Source of the DNA: Panonychus citri
Lineage: Eukaryota; Arthropoda; Arachnida; Trombidiformes; Tetranychidae
DNA length: 64,000 nucleotides
Direction of reading: 5' to 3'
Assembly (NCBI RefSeq): GCF_014898815.1
Contig: NW_026515468.1
Span: 620,001-684,000 of the forward strand
This document shows, piece after piece, positions 1 to 14,219 of this stretch. A program made the translations under genes and the position numbers. Within the stretch, counting starts at the first letter, position 1. The number at the start of each line of letters is the position of its first letter. The notes under the pieces are model-generated. The model searched no databases. It was not told the DNA's origin and was given only the letters and a program-made list of their open reading frames with translations.

Positions 1-1018
1 GTCCATGAAATTACAACAATTGGAACAAGATTTAAGAACTCGTCCTTCGATTAGTGAAGAGCAACATGGATTATATGTAAGAATCTATTCCATTAATTGA
101 AGAAAATATATTCGCTAATTACTCATGATGGTTGTCCATTATTATAAAATCAATCAAAGATAAATCAGTGATAGTTTTCTCTCAATTGCCTTTTACATAA
201 TAATGTAAAAGGCATGATAATGTAATTTGACCGAGTTAACGAATAGTATAAGCCTCAAGTTAATTTCGATTAGAATCTAATGAAACAATAACGATTATAA
301 TGTCTTTTTGCTTCTTCGATGAATTGAAATCATCCAGGAAAATGGCGAAGTGATAAATTTTTCTCTCTCTTTTTATAATTGATCGCTGATGGCAAGGAAA
401 ACTTTTTGGGTTAAAATTTGATTTTAATCGATTATTTTAAATTAACTTTACTTCCTTTCCATCTTATCTTTGAACTATTTCCCGATTTAATTCCATTAAT
501 TAAAATGATTTAATTTTATATTCAATCAACAGAAACCAGATTCATCATCACCTAAATCAATACAATTTGGACATCAACCACATCTCCATCATCATGCTCA
601 TCATATTCATCATTCAACTCACCATGGAACACCCACTCCACCACCTCATCCACAATCCCTTCCACATCATCTTTCTCATGGTTTCCATCAATCAACAACT
701 GAAACAGATTATTGGATTAACAGTGGTATCACCTTGGATGAAAATCCAAATACTGGTAGTTTACAAAGTCACTCTCAACATTTAACTTCAAGTTCACTGG
801 GTCATCATATCGATATAAGTGGTGATCTGGTCGATTCAATTTACGGGACATCTAGGATGCCATCTTCACACCATCACCCGATAATTAAACAAGAATACAA
901 TGTATCACCCAGTCAATCAAGTTCCGGTTTAGGGTCACTTTCATCACCAACATCCTTAGGTTCATCTTTTCTACCTCTCTCTCAAATGTTGATCAACGAA
1001 GCAAGTAAAGATTCCTAG
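1..1018 (+). CDS. 3' end of a His/Ser/Pro-rich, probably regulatory protein
   Basis: Two exons are visible, 1-76 and 533-1018, joined in phase 0 (donor GTAAGA at 77, acceptor CAACAG ending at 532). The first exon encodes a charged, probably helical stretch (KLQQLEQDLRTRP). The second is rich in His, Ser, Pro and Gln, with HHHAHHIHH and PPPHPQ runs, a KQEYN motif and a Ser/Leu-rich tail ending LINEASKDS at TAG 1016-1018. This composition is usual for the disordered C-terminus of an animal transcription factor. No DNA-binding domain lies inside the window, so the family cannot be named. The gene begins upstream of the window; residues before the splice were read in the only frame open through both exons. 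Confidence is good that this is coding and low on its role. Confidence 0.7.
77..532 (+). other. Intron of the first gene
   Basis: This is a 456-bp AT-rich intron with a GT donor and a CAG acceptor preceded by a T-rich tract. No other feature was seen in it. Confidence 0.6.
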
Positions 1019-4000
1019 GAATCAACTCTTCCCATGTAAAAGGTGAATTACCTTCACCTCAAGTTATGGATGTTTGTGATTAAACAACGAGAGAGAGAGA
1101 GAGAGAGAGAAAAGGGTAATACAAGATTCAACAATCAACAATCAACAAACTGCTAAATGAAAACAATACCGATTAAATTAACATTGGCAATTTAAAAGCA
1201 ATTTAAATTTTCTTTTTTCTCCTTCAACGCGACACAATCATAACCATTATATTCTTGCTGATGCTCAATTCTGTTCATATCTTCAATATTTTCCTCAACA
1301 TTTTCATGGTTCCTTTAAAAATTTGCTCATCTTTTTCCTTCTAATCTCTCTCTCACTCTCTAATTAAATTAATCATCATTTATCAATCTTCCTATCGTCA
1401 TCAACAACATGTCATCCTTTTCACTCATCTTGTGTCTTATTCTTGCTTCAAGCATAATTACATTTTCTTGTAATCATCATCATCATTTAAGAAAAAGGAG
1501 AGAGAGAGAGATTGTTAATTAACTTTGATTGTTGCTCTCCTTAACTCCTTCCTGAGACGAATTAATCTTGTTCAAAGACCACTGAAGTTAATACAATTAA
1601 CTTGATTTTCTTGACCCCACCTTTAAATTGCTAAAACGATATTTTGATTAGCATTATACATATTTAAATTTATATATAAAACAACGCAACGATAAACAAA
1701 ACAGCCCATTGACGGACATCATAACCATACAAAAATCAAACAATTAATGATAAACAATTTAAATTGTTTCATATACTCAATTTTCAATACACATTTAAAT
1801 TGCTCACAGAGGATTGAAAAGAAACACAATTACTACAATACTGCTCACTCCTTGATGATTAAAAAATAACCCCTGATAAGATGTAAATCGCTAATCCTAT
1901 TTAATTAACTAATCACCCAAGTAAATACACATCATCAAATATATATAAATATGTATATCAACAATCAAGTCAACAATCAATTAATGATCAAAAAACGATC
2001 GGGATCAAAAACGGAACCTGGTGCTAGTTTCTCAAAGTGACCTAACCTTCATCATCATGTATCTCAAGTGCCATTGGATTTAATCATTGATAAAAAAACA
2101 CAAATTGTATTAAATTAATAAAACTCATAATTTACCTGATAAAACAATTAACTCAAAATTTGTGGTAATTAACAGTCTAATTATAGACGATCATCTAAAT
2201 ATTAATACAATTAGCTGACTTTGTATTAAATTAAGTAAGAGTGTAACTGATTAACCACAACTTGAATATATTATTTTCATTGAAATGAGATTATGGAAAT
2301 CGGTTGATTATCATTAATTAATTGCGATAATTTGATTAACCTGTTGCTTATTATTTTCCATCTAAATTGTTACCAGTTAATCAGCAGTGATAATTTTGCA
2401 AATTTCTTAATTTCCACCATGAAGATTATTCTGAATTTTAGATTCTACTGATTAAGATTAACCTTCTTAATTATCTGCTACTAATCTCATTGGTATTCTT
2501 GTTCCCCTAGTTAATTGTTACTCAACAATTAAACTTTCCCTTTATTCTTGATGAAATATATTTGATATCTAATTACATCTCTAAATCAATTTTGTTAATT
2601 GTTACGTTTTCACTGTTAACATTTATCATTGGTAATCAGTAGGAAAATTTTTTTATTCAATCAGTTAATTGTGATCAATTGTCAAGGTAATTTTTTACTG
2701 ATTACTGTCTAACAATCAATCGAGGCACTTGAACAAATTAAAACAGATTAATCACAATTAATTAACATGTTAAATCAAAAAAAAAACTACACACCTAATT
2801 AACTAAATTGTGATAATTAACAGGGTTTTCTAGTAACAATTAACTAACTGTAATCAAATAATTATATTCAAGGTTGAGATGAACACAAAGATACAAAGTG
2901 TATTAGGTTAAGATGATTAATTAATTGTGATTATGTGAGATTATCATTATAATTAATTGATTACATGGTAATTTCCTAAACAACAATTAGACAATTGCTA
3001 TAGTAATTAAATGATGATGATGATAAAAGATTGATGAAAAAAACTAGTTAATTAAACTGTTTCACTTTCACAATTATCAATTTATAAATCATGTTGATTA
3101 AATTTTGTCTATAACTTGTTGATTAACTATCTGAATCCATGATCAAGAAAAAAATCACAATTAACTAAACTAATTGGGTTAGGTAACAACAATAGGAAGA
3201 CAACAATTAACAAGGTTGATATTGGTGTCAACTAATATAAAGGTAATTACAATTAATATAATTACAATCATCTAATAATTATCATTGGAAATGACTATTG
3301 AATTTTGTACTCTGGAAAACAACAATGATTAAAGTTGATCATCATCATTAATTGTTGTGTATTTTTCATATTACTTAAATTGTCATCACTTCCTAATTAA
3401 TTGTTTCAACTTGTCAGGTAAAAAATTGAAAACAACAGTTAATTGATGAAATAATTAATTATACAATCAATTGGAAATGTTAATTGTTACTGAATAACCA
3501 TCACAATTAAATTTTCAAGATATTTAATTGTTGGATCAAAGTCTAATCAACTTTTTTTTTCGTTCATTTCATTTCATTGATGGTTAATCATATTGATTGT
3601 TACATCTTCTCAATAACTAACCAGGGGATAATTGAAAATACATGATAATTATGATGATGATGATCAATTATCATCATTGAACATCTTAGATAATACTATC
3701 TAATTTACTAATTGTTGTTAAGATAACAATTAGTAAAGGAAGTAAATTAAATAAACATTAAGATACAAAAGGGAAATTAATAAATAAATGTATGATTAGT
3801 TAATGATGGAGTTGATTGTTGATTAACTGTGGGAATTATGAATCTGTGGCATGATTAATTAAATTGTAAATTCAGGAGGAAAAGTCCAATAGCCTTAATA
3901 TATTAGATGATGATTAGTGATTAAGTTAATTGTTAACAAGATTAGAGGATAATATAAACTATAAGAGGTTATAGACTTTGATTTTTTTTTAACTTTTTGT

Positions 4001-4795
4001 TATCATAACAATTTAGTTAATCATTAACATGTATTGATTAGGAATCTAATTTTTTTTTATACTGATGCAATGTTTAATTGTTGTTGATTTACTGGACAAG
4101 ATTGAATTTTTCTTGTAGTTAATCACTCGTGATTAATTGTTGTTTTTGGTCTAAGGGATTGATTAACCAACAATTTTATATAATCCTAAGTTTAAGTAAT
4201 TGGCAGCTGACTAATTATGATAAGATCATTAAATTAATCAGTTGATTAGATATATTATCAAGTAAGATAGTTACAAGGAGAGGAATACAAATAAATCATG
4301 TTAACAATTAAACTCAACGGTGGAAATGATTTAGATTTGATTAGGATAAATCAATGAGTCTCCCAATGGGTAAGATAACATTTAAATTGATCTTTGCCTT
4401 TTGAAAATCAAATCAATGAGAAATCATCAGAGTGTATTGGTAAATTGTTAACAATTAATGATGATTTAGCTCTAATTGATTAGAAAGGTGGAAAGAGAGA
4501 CAAGTCAATTTCACTAAATTACCTTGAAAGTGATCAAAATACAAAGACAATTGATTAACAACAATTAGCTGATAAAGAGCAAAAAAATCATTCAAATCGC
4601 AAAGAATAAGAAAATTTTCAAAATGAATTTCAATCAAGCTTAAGATGATTGAACAATTAACTAACAATATGAATTTGCAACAATTAGAATTGCTATTCAA
4701 TGATGACCAAGAGGAAATATTAATAACAATTAAAACTCAATATTAATCGGTAATAATATTGATCGAGAACAGCTGATCGTTGAACACGTTGATTG
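1019..4795. other. Non-coding AT-rich region
   Basis: There is a short (GA)n tract near 1090-1110. The rest is extremely AT-rich, with very many copies of CAATTAA and TTAATTG on both strands. Short ORFs here (for example 4455-4700 minus) have no convincing start, splice context or composition. It probably holds the 3' UTR of the first gene followed by intergenic DNA. Confidence 0.5.
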
Positions 4796-5420
4796 TTAAT
4801 CTGGTTTGATTGATGTTGCTTTCTAAATTTTAGCTCGTCAACAAATTAACTGATTTCGACACAACAATTAATTGTGTTATTAATGAATAGGAATTTAATT
4901 AATTTGATAATCACCTCGCTTTCAGTTAGATTGACTGGAGTACAACCCACTCTATTTTCATTGATTGTTGCATTGGAAGTCCGATTGATTAGAGTCTCTT
5001 CACTTGATTTAATCTCTCCAATTAATCCGATTGCTTGTGAAGTGGATTCATTAGATGAGGTTAAATTGTTAGAATCAATGTCATCAAAATCATTGGAATT
5101 AAGAAGCTCGATGTTGACATTATTATCAATTTCTTCAGAGGAATCATCCAACCTTCCAGCATCAATTGCCTCTAAAAGTCACAAGGAAATGAGAGAGAAT
5201 CAATTTAATGGTTAATTGTTGACAATAAAGGATTCTAAACGTGACCTAATTAACACAGTATCTTAGTGTCTTAATTAGTCACAATTAGTTACAATAATTT
5301 ACCTTCAATTGAAACAATATCTTCATCAGTTTCACCAGAAACATTGTCAAGTGAAAGATACATTATGATAATCAATAGACACCATTGATTTAATTTGATT
5401 GTCCGGTGGCACTGAGACAT
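4796..5420 (-). CDS. Candidate secreted acidic protein, three exons
   Basis: The proposed exons on the minus strand are 5303-5420, 4915-5171 and 4796-4822. Phases join (1, then 0) and total 402 nt, or 133 residues. The ATG at 5420 opens a signal-peptide-like N-terminus: basic start MSQCHRTIKLNQ, then hydrophobic WCLLIIIMYLSL, and a likely cleavage after NVSG. The rest is rich in Asp, Glu, Ser and Asn with a single Cys in the second exon, and has NRT and NAT sites that could be N-glycosylated. The first donor is GTAAAT and the acceptor TTTTAG. The last donor (GTGATT) is weak and the terminal exon encodes only eight residues, so the 3' end is uncertain. No family was recognised. It could be a small salivary or otherwise secreted protein. 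Confidence 0.4.
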
Positions 5421-8400
5421 GTCCAGTGAAATTAATGTCACACTTACACAAACAATTAGCACAATTAACACAATTAGGACACAAAAATTATAAAAGAAAA
5501 CCAGAGAACAACAAAAAAACTTGATTAGGTGAAATTAACACAAGAAAAACAAATCATCACATGGGGAAAATACAAGAAATGATATTATATTTATAGAAAA
5601 AGAAATCAGTCTAATTGTATCACTGATTCAACAGCTGATTCTTTTTCATCACGTTAACAATTAGAATTGATTGTTGACCATAAATGATTAAGGCCCAACA
5701 AAACAAAATGGAGACTTGGTTATGATAAACACTTTGTTGATTTCTCACTTTTTGTTCACTGTTGTTGTTGTTGAAATTGTTTCTCTTAACCAGTTAATCA
5801 CTTTTATTAAATTCTAATTGTGACACACAGTAAATTCATCAATCAACAAAAGGTAAGAATTAATTAATTGTAATTCCAAACAATCTATTAGATTGGTAAA
5901 CAAATTTCACTTTTCGGTTTAGGGAGAAACTCAATCAGATTCTGATTCTATCTCTTGATCAGCTGTTTTCTTTTTCTGGTTTTCTTGGTTTTCTATTTTT
6001 CTATCGGTTTCAATGTTTCTCTTTCTTTCCTTTCTTTTTTTGTGAGAAAAAGAAAACAGTTTCAATTTCATTTCAACTCACAATTCTTGGTGATAGTCAA
6101 CAGAATTCAATGGAATCGTTAAATTGTGTTAAAAACTGGTGGAAATGTCAATTTGTGTTAACCTTATTTGTTGGTGAATATGATTAACAAGTTACAGGCT
6201 TAGGCCTAACAAAGGATTAGGATTATCTCAATGATCATGAACAATTAATGATCTCAAATGTACCAGGTCACCCTGATGACCTGATAAACTATGGAAATCA
6301 ATGGGAACCATTGAGTTGGTCACTATTTCATCCTCAACTATGACATGGGAGATATTGAGACACAAATGTTTGACGATTCGGTGATAATTAACTAATTTCT
6401 AATGACAATTATCTCTGACCCAAGGTAAATATTCAATTGAATTTTTATAGTTTTTGTATCTCTAACTGATTGATTTGTTTTTGTTTTCCTCTCAATAGAA
6501 TCTCCGTTAATCACAATTAAGACTTTCCTTGACCAAATCAATGGCAATTTACTTACATAATCAGGAATCGTATCTCAATCAACGTTGCTAATGGTCAATC
6601 AAAACACAACAATCAACGACGATGGTGATGATTGTCAATTACGAAAGCAAATACTCAATACCAAATAATGGGAAAATTAAATTGCTAAATCAATTCACCT
6701 CTCAGTGAACAATTTAACATGAGATTTAACTCCTTGTGGCTATTTCATTATTCCCATGTAAATATTGTCATTCCAGAGGAAAAATAAGTTTCATAACCTA
6801 TCCTTCAATTCAGTTATACGATTAATTATGATGATAATCAACATTGATGATGATCATGATTGTAATTCTAATCATCTTAATCATATTTCTTGAATTACTT
6901 TCCCAATAATAGTCTTAAAATAATCTAACAACCAGGATAATCAAGGTCTCTCTCTATGTGAATATTTGTTATTTAACCTTGATAAATGTTCCTAGACACG
7001 GTTAACCGGTTTACTTTTGGTTAATTGTAATCAAAATATCAACACAATTAAGTGTAGATATTTTGTCAGAACAAATTTTTCGTACAAAATTAAGTTTCTC
7101 CCAAACAAATCAACCTTGAGTAACAATTAACGTTACTAATAATTGAATCAATTTATCGTTGATCTCAAGGTAATTTGATTTACCTTTTTTTTCTTAATTA
7201 ATCGCAATTTAATCTGTCCAATCAATAGTTAATCGCCATTTATTTACTTATCATCCATAATTAGATTAATCCTTTCAATTGTTTACGATTAATTTAGTAA
7301 TTGCTGTTTTTTTTATTTCTTTACCTTTTCCAGAAATGACCATTGATGACCAATATAATATTCAACTGGATTTAGATGATTTAAGTTAATTATGTAACTT
7401 AAACTTGATGATTAGCTGGTATTTGATGTAACAATTAACTTGGTGATCTTATTTATGGTCAACTTGACAATTTGATCAACAATTTTTTATTCAGAAAATC
7501 ATTTAGCTAATCTGGAATTAACCTAATTCTTGATTGTTTGTAGTGAAAAAATGATAAAAAGTAACTAATCAAAGTAAGTTGATTATATATCGTTAGAAAA
7601 CAATTAGCTAACAATCACCTAATTACATAAATTGTTCAATTCAATTAACCATTAATTTATTGACATAATTTTTTTACTACTTTTTTTTGTTGATTAGGAA
7701 AACGAATCAAAGTTGAATGAACTCATTGGATTAATTTAATTGTTACCATTACGAGGATCAAATTGGTTAACATATTTACGAGTATCATTAATACCTGATG
7801 ATGGAAAGTACAATTACCTCCAACATTGAAGATTAATTGTCAATAACAACCATGGAAATAATTAAATCATCCAAGTGCGAAAATTACAGTTCGATAATTA
7901 ATTGAAGCGAAATTTTTTCTTCTCCTTAATTGTCACAATTGTAATCATTTTCTTTCATCCTCATCATGTAATAATCTCTATCATCACCCGGACACTCAAT
8001 TCCCATATGAAGATCACATGCTAATCATGTTTTAATTGTTGAAGAGACACAATTAACTTCTATGTCAATTGTAACGATTATAAGTGAACATTAATTATTA
8101 TGTGCTTATTTTAATCATCTATTGATTGTTACAGTCAAGATAACTTATTAGCATTTAGTTATTAATCATCTCACAATTAAATCAATGTAATACCTTGTGT
8201 ATGATGTTAATTGTTATAATTTTTCATTCTTATCAATTGATGACAATTAACTCTTTCAATTATCTTACCAACGTGATCAGTTTTCGATTGATGTATTTGA
8301 TTGTAGATTAGATAATTAAATTGACCCTTAATCATTAGAAATACAATTAAGTAGCTTAATTGTGTTAATTGTTTGTAGGTAATCGAACTGTTAAAACTTA

Positions 8401-11400
8401 AATTAACTTGTAGATTTAATTTATTAACGGTCAAGTTGTTTCATCATTTTCTTAATCGTTAACTTGATCATCATCATTATCTTAATCACCATCATCTTAA
8501 TCAACTGAAGCACAACTAAGATAAACAAACTTTAATTGTTGTCGCTTTTTTTAGTCTCTACTTTTAATCGTTAGCTGATTGTTTGAATTAATAATTAACA
8601 GTAAAATGATTTAAACAATCAAGAAACAAATTAGATTGTTATATAATCATCATTAAGGAGACACTTAATCATGATGATTAAATCAACACCGATTTTAAAA
8701 ACCAGTAGTTTGTTACTATTGTTAATTTATTCAATGATTAGTTAATTGTTGTCACTTTTTGAATATCACTTAATACATTTGTGGTAACAATTAACTTTGA
8801 TCTTTTCGCTTTGATTACTAAATTTATATTTATAAATTATGATTCTGGAAATAAATTCACTAGTGATCACAATTAATATTTGTGATGAAATCCGGAAGTT
8901 AATTGTTGAATAACGATGAAAATTTTGCCAACAATTAACGTTGAATTATATTAATCACAAATTTCTTATTCATCTAATTAACTCTATCAGGATCATTGGC
9001 CTACTTTAACCACTGTAGTAATTGTTGATTGCTGTGTCAGCAATCAACTGATCATTACAATTAATGATAATGGTTGATAATAATACTGTTCATAATTAGT
9101 AAATTGTGTGAGTGTCAATTTGTTTTCTGGTTAATTTTATTTAACTTTTTTTCACTCGGGGAAAAATTTTCAATATTATTTGGGAGTAAATTTTTTTTTT
9201 CGTACACAATCAAATTAAAGTAACTGAATTAAAACTCACGCAATCAACCAACAATCAAATCATCGTCAATTTGATTGTTTAATTCAATTCACAATTAAAC
9301 AGAATCAGTTAGTTGATATTAGTTATAATAAATCAGAGGTAATTATGATTTTAATTACAATTAGATAAATTAAAAAACAAAACGATTTACTAACCAATTA
9401 AATTAAATCCGGTTGATAATAAACAATTGTTTGATAACTTCCTGATAACAATCAAGTTAATCATGATTAAATTTACTAATCTCTCCCCCGTCTATTTAAT
9501 TATCAAGTAACAGTTTGATCATCTAATTTGAAACTCATTGATTCAATAGTAACAATTAGTAAATTGTTTGACCAAACTTTTTACTCACGCTGAGTTTACG
9601 TAATCAAATTTAATTCAATTTCATTTAATATTAATTTTTCACAATCAATTGATGAAATTTGTTGATTGTCACTCAACATTATTTCATAAATATTGCTCTT
9701 GATTAAGAATTGAATTAATTTGAATTGCAATTTTCTCATTTAATCACTTATTGTTGTCAATTTTAATTGTTTGGTTGGGCAACTATTATAATCAACAATT
9801 TAACGATAATCATTACCAGTGACCTTTTAAATAGACAATTAATTAATTGTAATTAACTTCCGCCAATCTAACAGTTATTATAACTCATTCAAACGGTCAT
9901 TGAATAAACTTAATTGTGATCAACTCTGGACAATTAAACACCAACAGATTTGGTTAATTGTTACCAATTCTCACCAAGATCTAGTTAATTGTGTTTCATA
10001 ATTTTCTGAGTAACTGTTAATTGTTACAACAATTAACCGGTATCACTCTATGAATATTAACTAAAAATAATTCTCGGTTTATATTTAAATCTCAATTTGA
10101 TAATTGTAATTATCATAATCTACTGTTAATTGTTGAACGGGAGATTATTAAATTTACCTTAACTCGTAATTACAATTATGATGATTGATTAGTTTCGTGA
10201 CAATTTGATTTACAATTTAAAACCAATATACATTCATGTGGGTGCGTAGGTGAGGATGATAATTAAATTAAGTGTTAACTGATTAATTCGTTAACCAATT
10301 GAATTGGTTAATTTACTTTCAATTTAACAATCAAATCTGAAAAGTGAAATGAAAATAAATCATCATTACAATTTGATTATTGTATCCAAATGACAATTAA
10401 TTATAGACAATCAACTTGATGATTACTTGGTAAGCTTGATTAGTTATCAATTAACTGATTCTGATAATCACCAGAAATTGATTACAACAATTTAAATCCT
10501 CTACGATCAGTTTTAATTGTGATCATTTGTAAAGTTAATTACGGTTTAAGATGACAATTTATATATATATACAATTAACTGATTGTCTTGTTATAATTGA
10601 TCAAATCTGAATGATTTAATTTTGTGAATTTGAACAACCAGCAATTGACTTAATTGTTTAAATCTTGTTAATCATATTAGCATAACAATTTTAAATTGTT
10701 CACAATTTAAATTGATCAAAATGTTGATGACCAGAACACGTTCAGTTAATTGTTGGTGAAGCAATTGGACACAATTGAATTTATATAAATTGTTATAACA
10801 ATTTATTAATAACAAACAAAAATAGTTAATAATTAAAGCTACTGATCTAAATTGTCCGGTTCAATTGTGGCTAATTGTTAACAGTTAACAGTTAAATTGA
10901 CTTGTAATCAAAAATATTAAATATAAACTGTTGAGTTTTAATAACAATTAACTGGCAATTTAATTTTCTCGTAATAATCATAATCAAGTTAAACAAACTT
11001 TCAACCAATCATAATGTTTATAATCATTTAATCAAATTGATGATTTAATTGTAAACAATCAAAATACTACTACTACTAATTGTGTATCATTGATAACAAT
11101 TAACTCTCATTGAAAAGTTAATTTAGTTTAAAATATTCATTTGATCAAATTGGAGTTTATTTAATTTCTTTAAATTAATCAACAATGATTAACTAATTTT
11201 AGCAACAACTGATTGAACTGAGGGTTAATTGTGATGAGTGAAAGTGTACAACAATTAACTAATCATGATTTACTTTTTTTAAGGAAAATTAATTTTCAAT
11301 TAACTGTTACTTTCACATGCAATCACTTATTGTTACAATTGAATCTCAATTTAATTATGATTAACATGATTAACAATCACAATTCAGTTGCTTGAATAAT

Positions 11401-13607
11401 CATCATCAACCATAATCATGATTAACAATTAAGAAATGAAAGTGAAAAGATAAATAATCAATTGAATGAAAAAAAAAAGTTCACAATTAAAGTTCATCGA
11501 CATTTCCAATTGTGATCATAACAATTTAGCTAATCATGATAATCGAGTGGTTAACAAACTGGTTAACCTTCAATTAAACACTTAATCGGAACTGGAATTA
11601 AATTAAATTGTTACAATTTAAACGGAGATTTATTTTTCTTTATTCTCTTGAAAATTTGTTACAATCAAAACTAATTGTTGTCAACTGATTATGATTAAAA
11701 TAATTGTCAATTGCCATTGACTAAACATGTAAATTGTTTGCTAACTTATTAACAATCAACAATTAATAGTGACCTTTTTTTTATGATTAAAAATTTAGTT
11801 AATTGTGACCAAGAAAAACTTATTACCTGGAAAATAATTTTTCTCAATTGACAATAAATGAATTAACAATTAAACAATCACAATTAAATATTGTGGTGAT
11901 GATGATAACAATTGACTGATTACATTTCCGTGTTAAATATTGATTGTTAGCTGAGGATAATCATTGTTTAATTTATTAATTGTGACGATCAAATATTTGA
12001 TCATCATCATCATGATTACTTGACCTCAATCAATAAACACACAGTCGATGATTAAAACTTTCCAACAACAATTAGTTTTCACTTTCAAACAATCAAATGA
12101 TTTACAGTTGACAATTAGCTAATTATAAACAAAATTGCATAAGTTTCACAATAAATTAATTCAATGTGATCAACAATCAATGTTTTTCATGATTAATTGT
12201 TAATTCATTATTGTGGTTGGTGTTGATTGTTGGCTGTAACAATCAGTTGTGAATTAAGGTTCATCAGCAATTTAGGAGAAAAAAATTTAATTTAATTGTA
12301 CAAATTGTCGCCAAAAGTTTCGTTTTTTGGTCTACAATCAACTCTATCATTGCCAATTTAATTAACTAGGAAGTGATTAACAAATTGTGGTTACTTGAAT
12401 CTCCCTTATTTAATGAATTTGTAGGGAAAACAATTAACTCAACCAACAATTAACTTTTTCTCGATAGATCATTAACCTAAACACTTTTAAATAATTGATA
12501 ATTAGTGGCTAATTGTTGATCCAATGAGTTGAATTGATTAACACAATCAGTATAACCAACTGATTAGTTGATTGAAAAACAATGTTGATTGTTAACATCT
12601 TGTTGGTATTTACAGCAATTAAGAAAACCATAAGAGTCAATTGAATTAATCAGACAAATAACAATTAGAAATCATCAATAAGCTATCGATCAAAATAACC
12701 ATAATTAATTAACCAACAATCAAATTTTCAAGCGTTTGTCTGGTTAATTGATTGATTTAATCACAATTAAAATTGGTTTGGATGTTTAATCGAAACAATT
12801 AATTATTTTTCTAAGTTGATTGTTCATTTATAACTTATTGATTGTACTCAGCAATTAACTCTAAGATCAAAAAACTTTTGGCTAAACTTTTTCCCGTCAC
12901 TGATTGGTCTTAATTGTAACTATTAATTCAAACAAAATTCGTATTTGAAAAACATGATATTCAACAATTAGAACTAAATTTAAGAAATTAAATGATTTGT
13001 ATTAATATAATAGACGAAAAAATGATAATCTCGAACATGAAGAAGAGGAAAAAAAGCAATCGAAAACTGAAAAGTTCTGATCGTTTACAGTTCGTTGATC
13101 GAACTGGCTAATTATCATCTTAATAAAGAAACTTTTTTTCATCTTCATTATCAAACAATTTAGATTCTAATCCTGATAATTTAATCACAACAGTGACAAA
13201 AATTAATTCAAATTACAACAATCCAACTTGATGTATTAATAAAACATTTACTGAAAACTTTGTCTCAAAACATTAAACTAACAATCAGATTACAACAATT
13301 TCGTTGATTAAATTGTAGTAATAAAAAAACTAACTCCTATTAAAATCGTTGTTAATTAATAGGATAATTAGTTGATTTGTACTTGATTTGAATAAGAGAA
13401 TTAAAAACTTTCAAAAGATATAATTAGATGATTTAGAAATGAAGATGAACAATTAAAGAAAAAACTTTGAATCAAATTACATAAGTAAACAATTAGAACA
13501 AGTAAAAAAGAAAAAAAAGAAAAAAAATCGTATCAAATTAAACAGTTCTAATATACAATTCGATAAAAAAGAACAATTTTTTTATAGTTTATTCGAAATC
13601 AAGAGAC

Positions 13608-13610
<3 letters not shown>
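5421..13610. other. Long non-coding region dense in CAATTAAC/GTTAATTG
   Basis: These eight kilobases have no supported exon. The most visible structure is the scattered repetition of CAATTAAC, its complement, and TTAATTGTT on both strands, along with ATCATCATC-type runs. The ORFs (for example 8207-8434 minus) are made of the same AT-rich words. It could be an intergenic regulatory region or the intron of a transcript whose exons are not recognisable. Confidence 0.5.

Positions 13611-13654
<44 letters not shown>
13611..13654. repeat. (AG)22 microsatellite
   Basis: This is an uninterrupted AG dinucleotide run. It lies about 570 bp upstream of the first ATG of the next gene, at the change from AT-rich to more balanced sequence, so it could be part of a GAGA-type promoter region. 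Confidence 0.9.
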
Positions 13655-13657
<3 letters not shown>

Positions 13658-14219
13658 CGCAAAACAAAAGAAACTTTTTCGGGACGAAAATAATATTTCG
13701 TTCCAACGAACCGAACGTTTCAATTTCTCAGCGTGAGTTTCTAATCAACAGGAGGCGCTAATTGTTTGAAAATGATGATGAGAATGATGAAGATGATGAA
13801 GATAAGAAGAAGATGAGGAGGGAGGGGGATGGAGGTGGAGGTGGTGGTGTTTGTGTGTTGGCTCAAGGAGGATGAATGAAAAGATTGGTTAAGGTGGAGA
13901 TTGAATTTTTTTCATTTGTTTCTTTCTGTTCTGGTTCCTTACGATTCCAACTAAGTGTTACCATGTTGATCAATTTATTATTATTATTAAAACAATTTTA
14001 ATTTAGTTACACTCATTAAACAACTTTCTGATTCTTGACTTGGCGTTGGCACTGGTTTTTAGGTACTTTTTAAAACTCCCTCTGCGACAATAGTCGACAC
14101 ATCAACCAACCATCAGACACCAAAAAGCTTGAACAAATCGCTAATCAGAATCAAAGTTTTTCTTATATATTTAACGGGGAAGAAAAAATTTTCACTATAA
14201 ATCAGTTTATCGATTCCCG
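13655..14219 (+). promoter_or_regulatory. Probable promoter and 5' UTR region of the 14220 gene
   Basis: GC content rises here compared with the previous 8 kb. The region has purine-rich runs (GATGAAGAT, GGAGGTGGAGG) and ends with a T-rich then A-rich stretch before the ATG at 14220. No TATA box at a good distance was seen. The assignment rests on position and composition only. Confidence 0.3.

Noticed and set aside
4455..4700. Minus-strand hydrophobic ORF of 81 codons as a further exon of the 4796-5420 gene
   Set aside because: No matching acceptor and phase were found, and the sequence is made of the common AT-rich background words.
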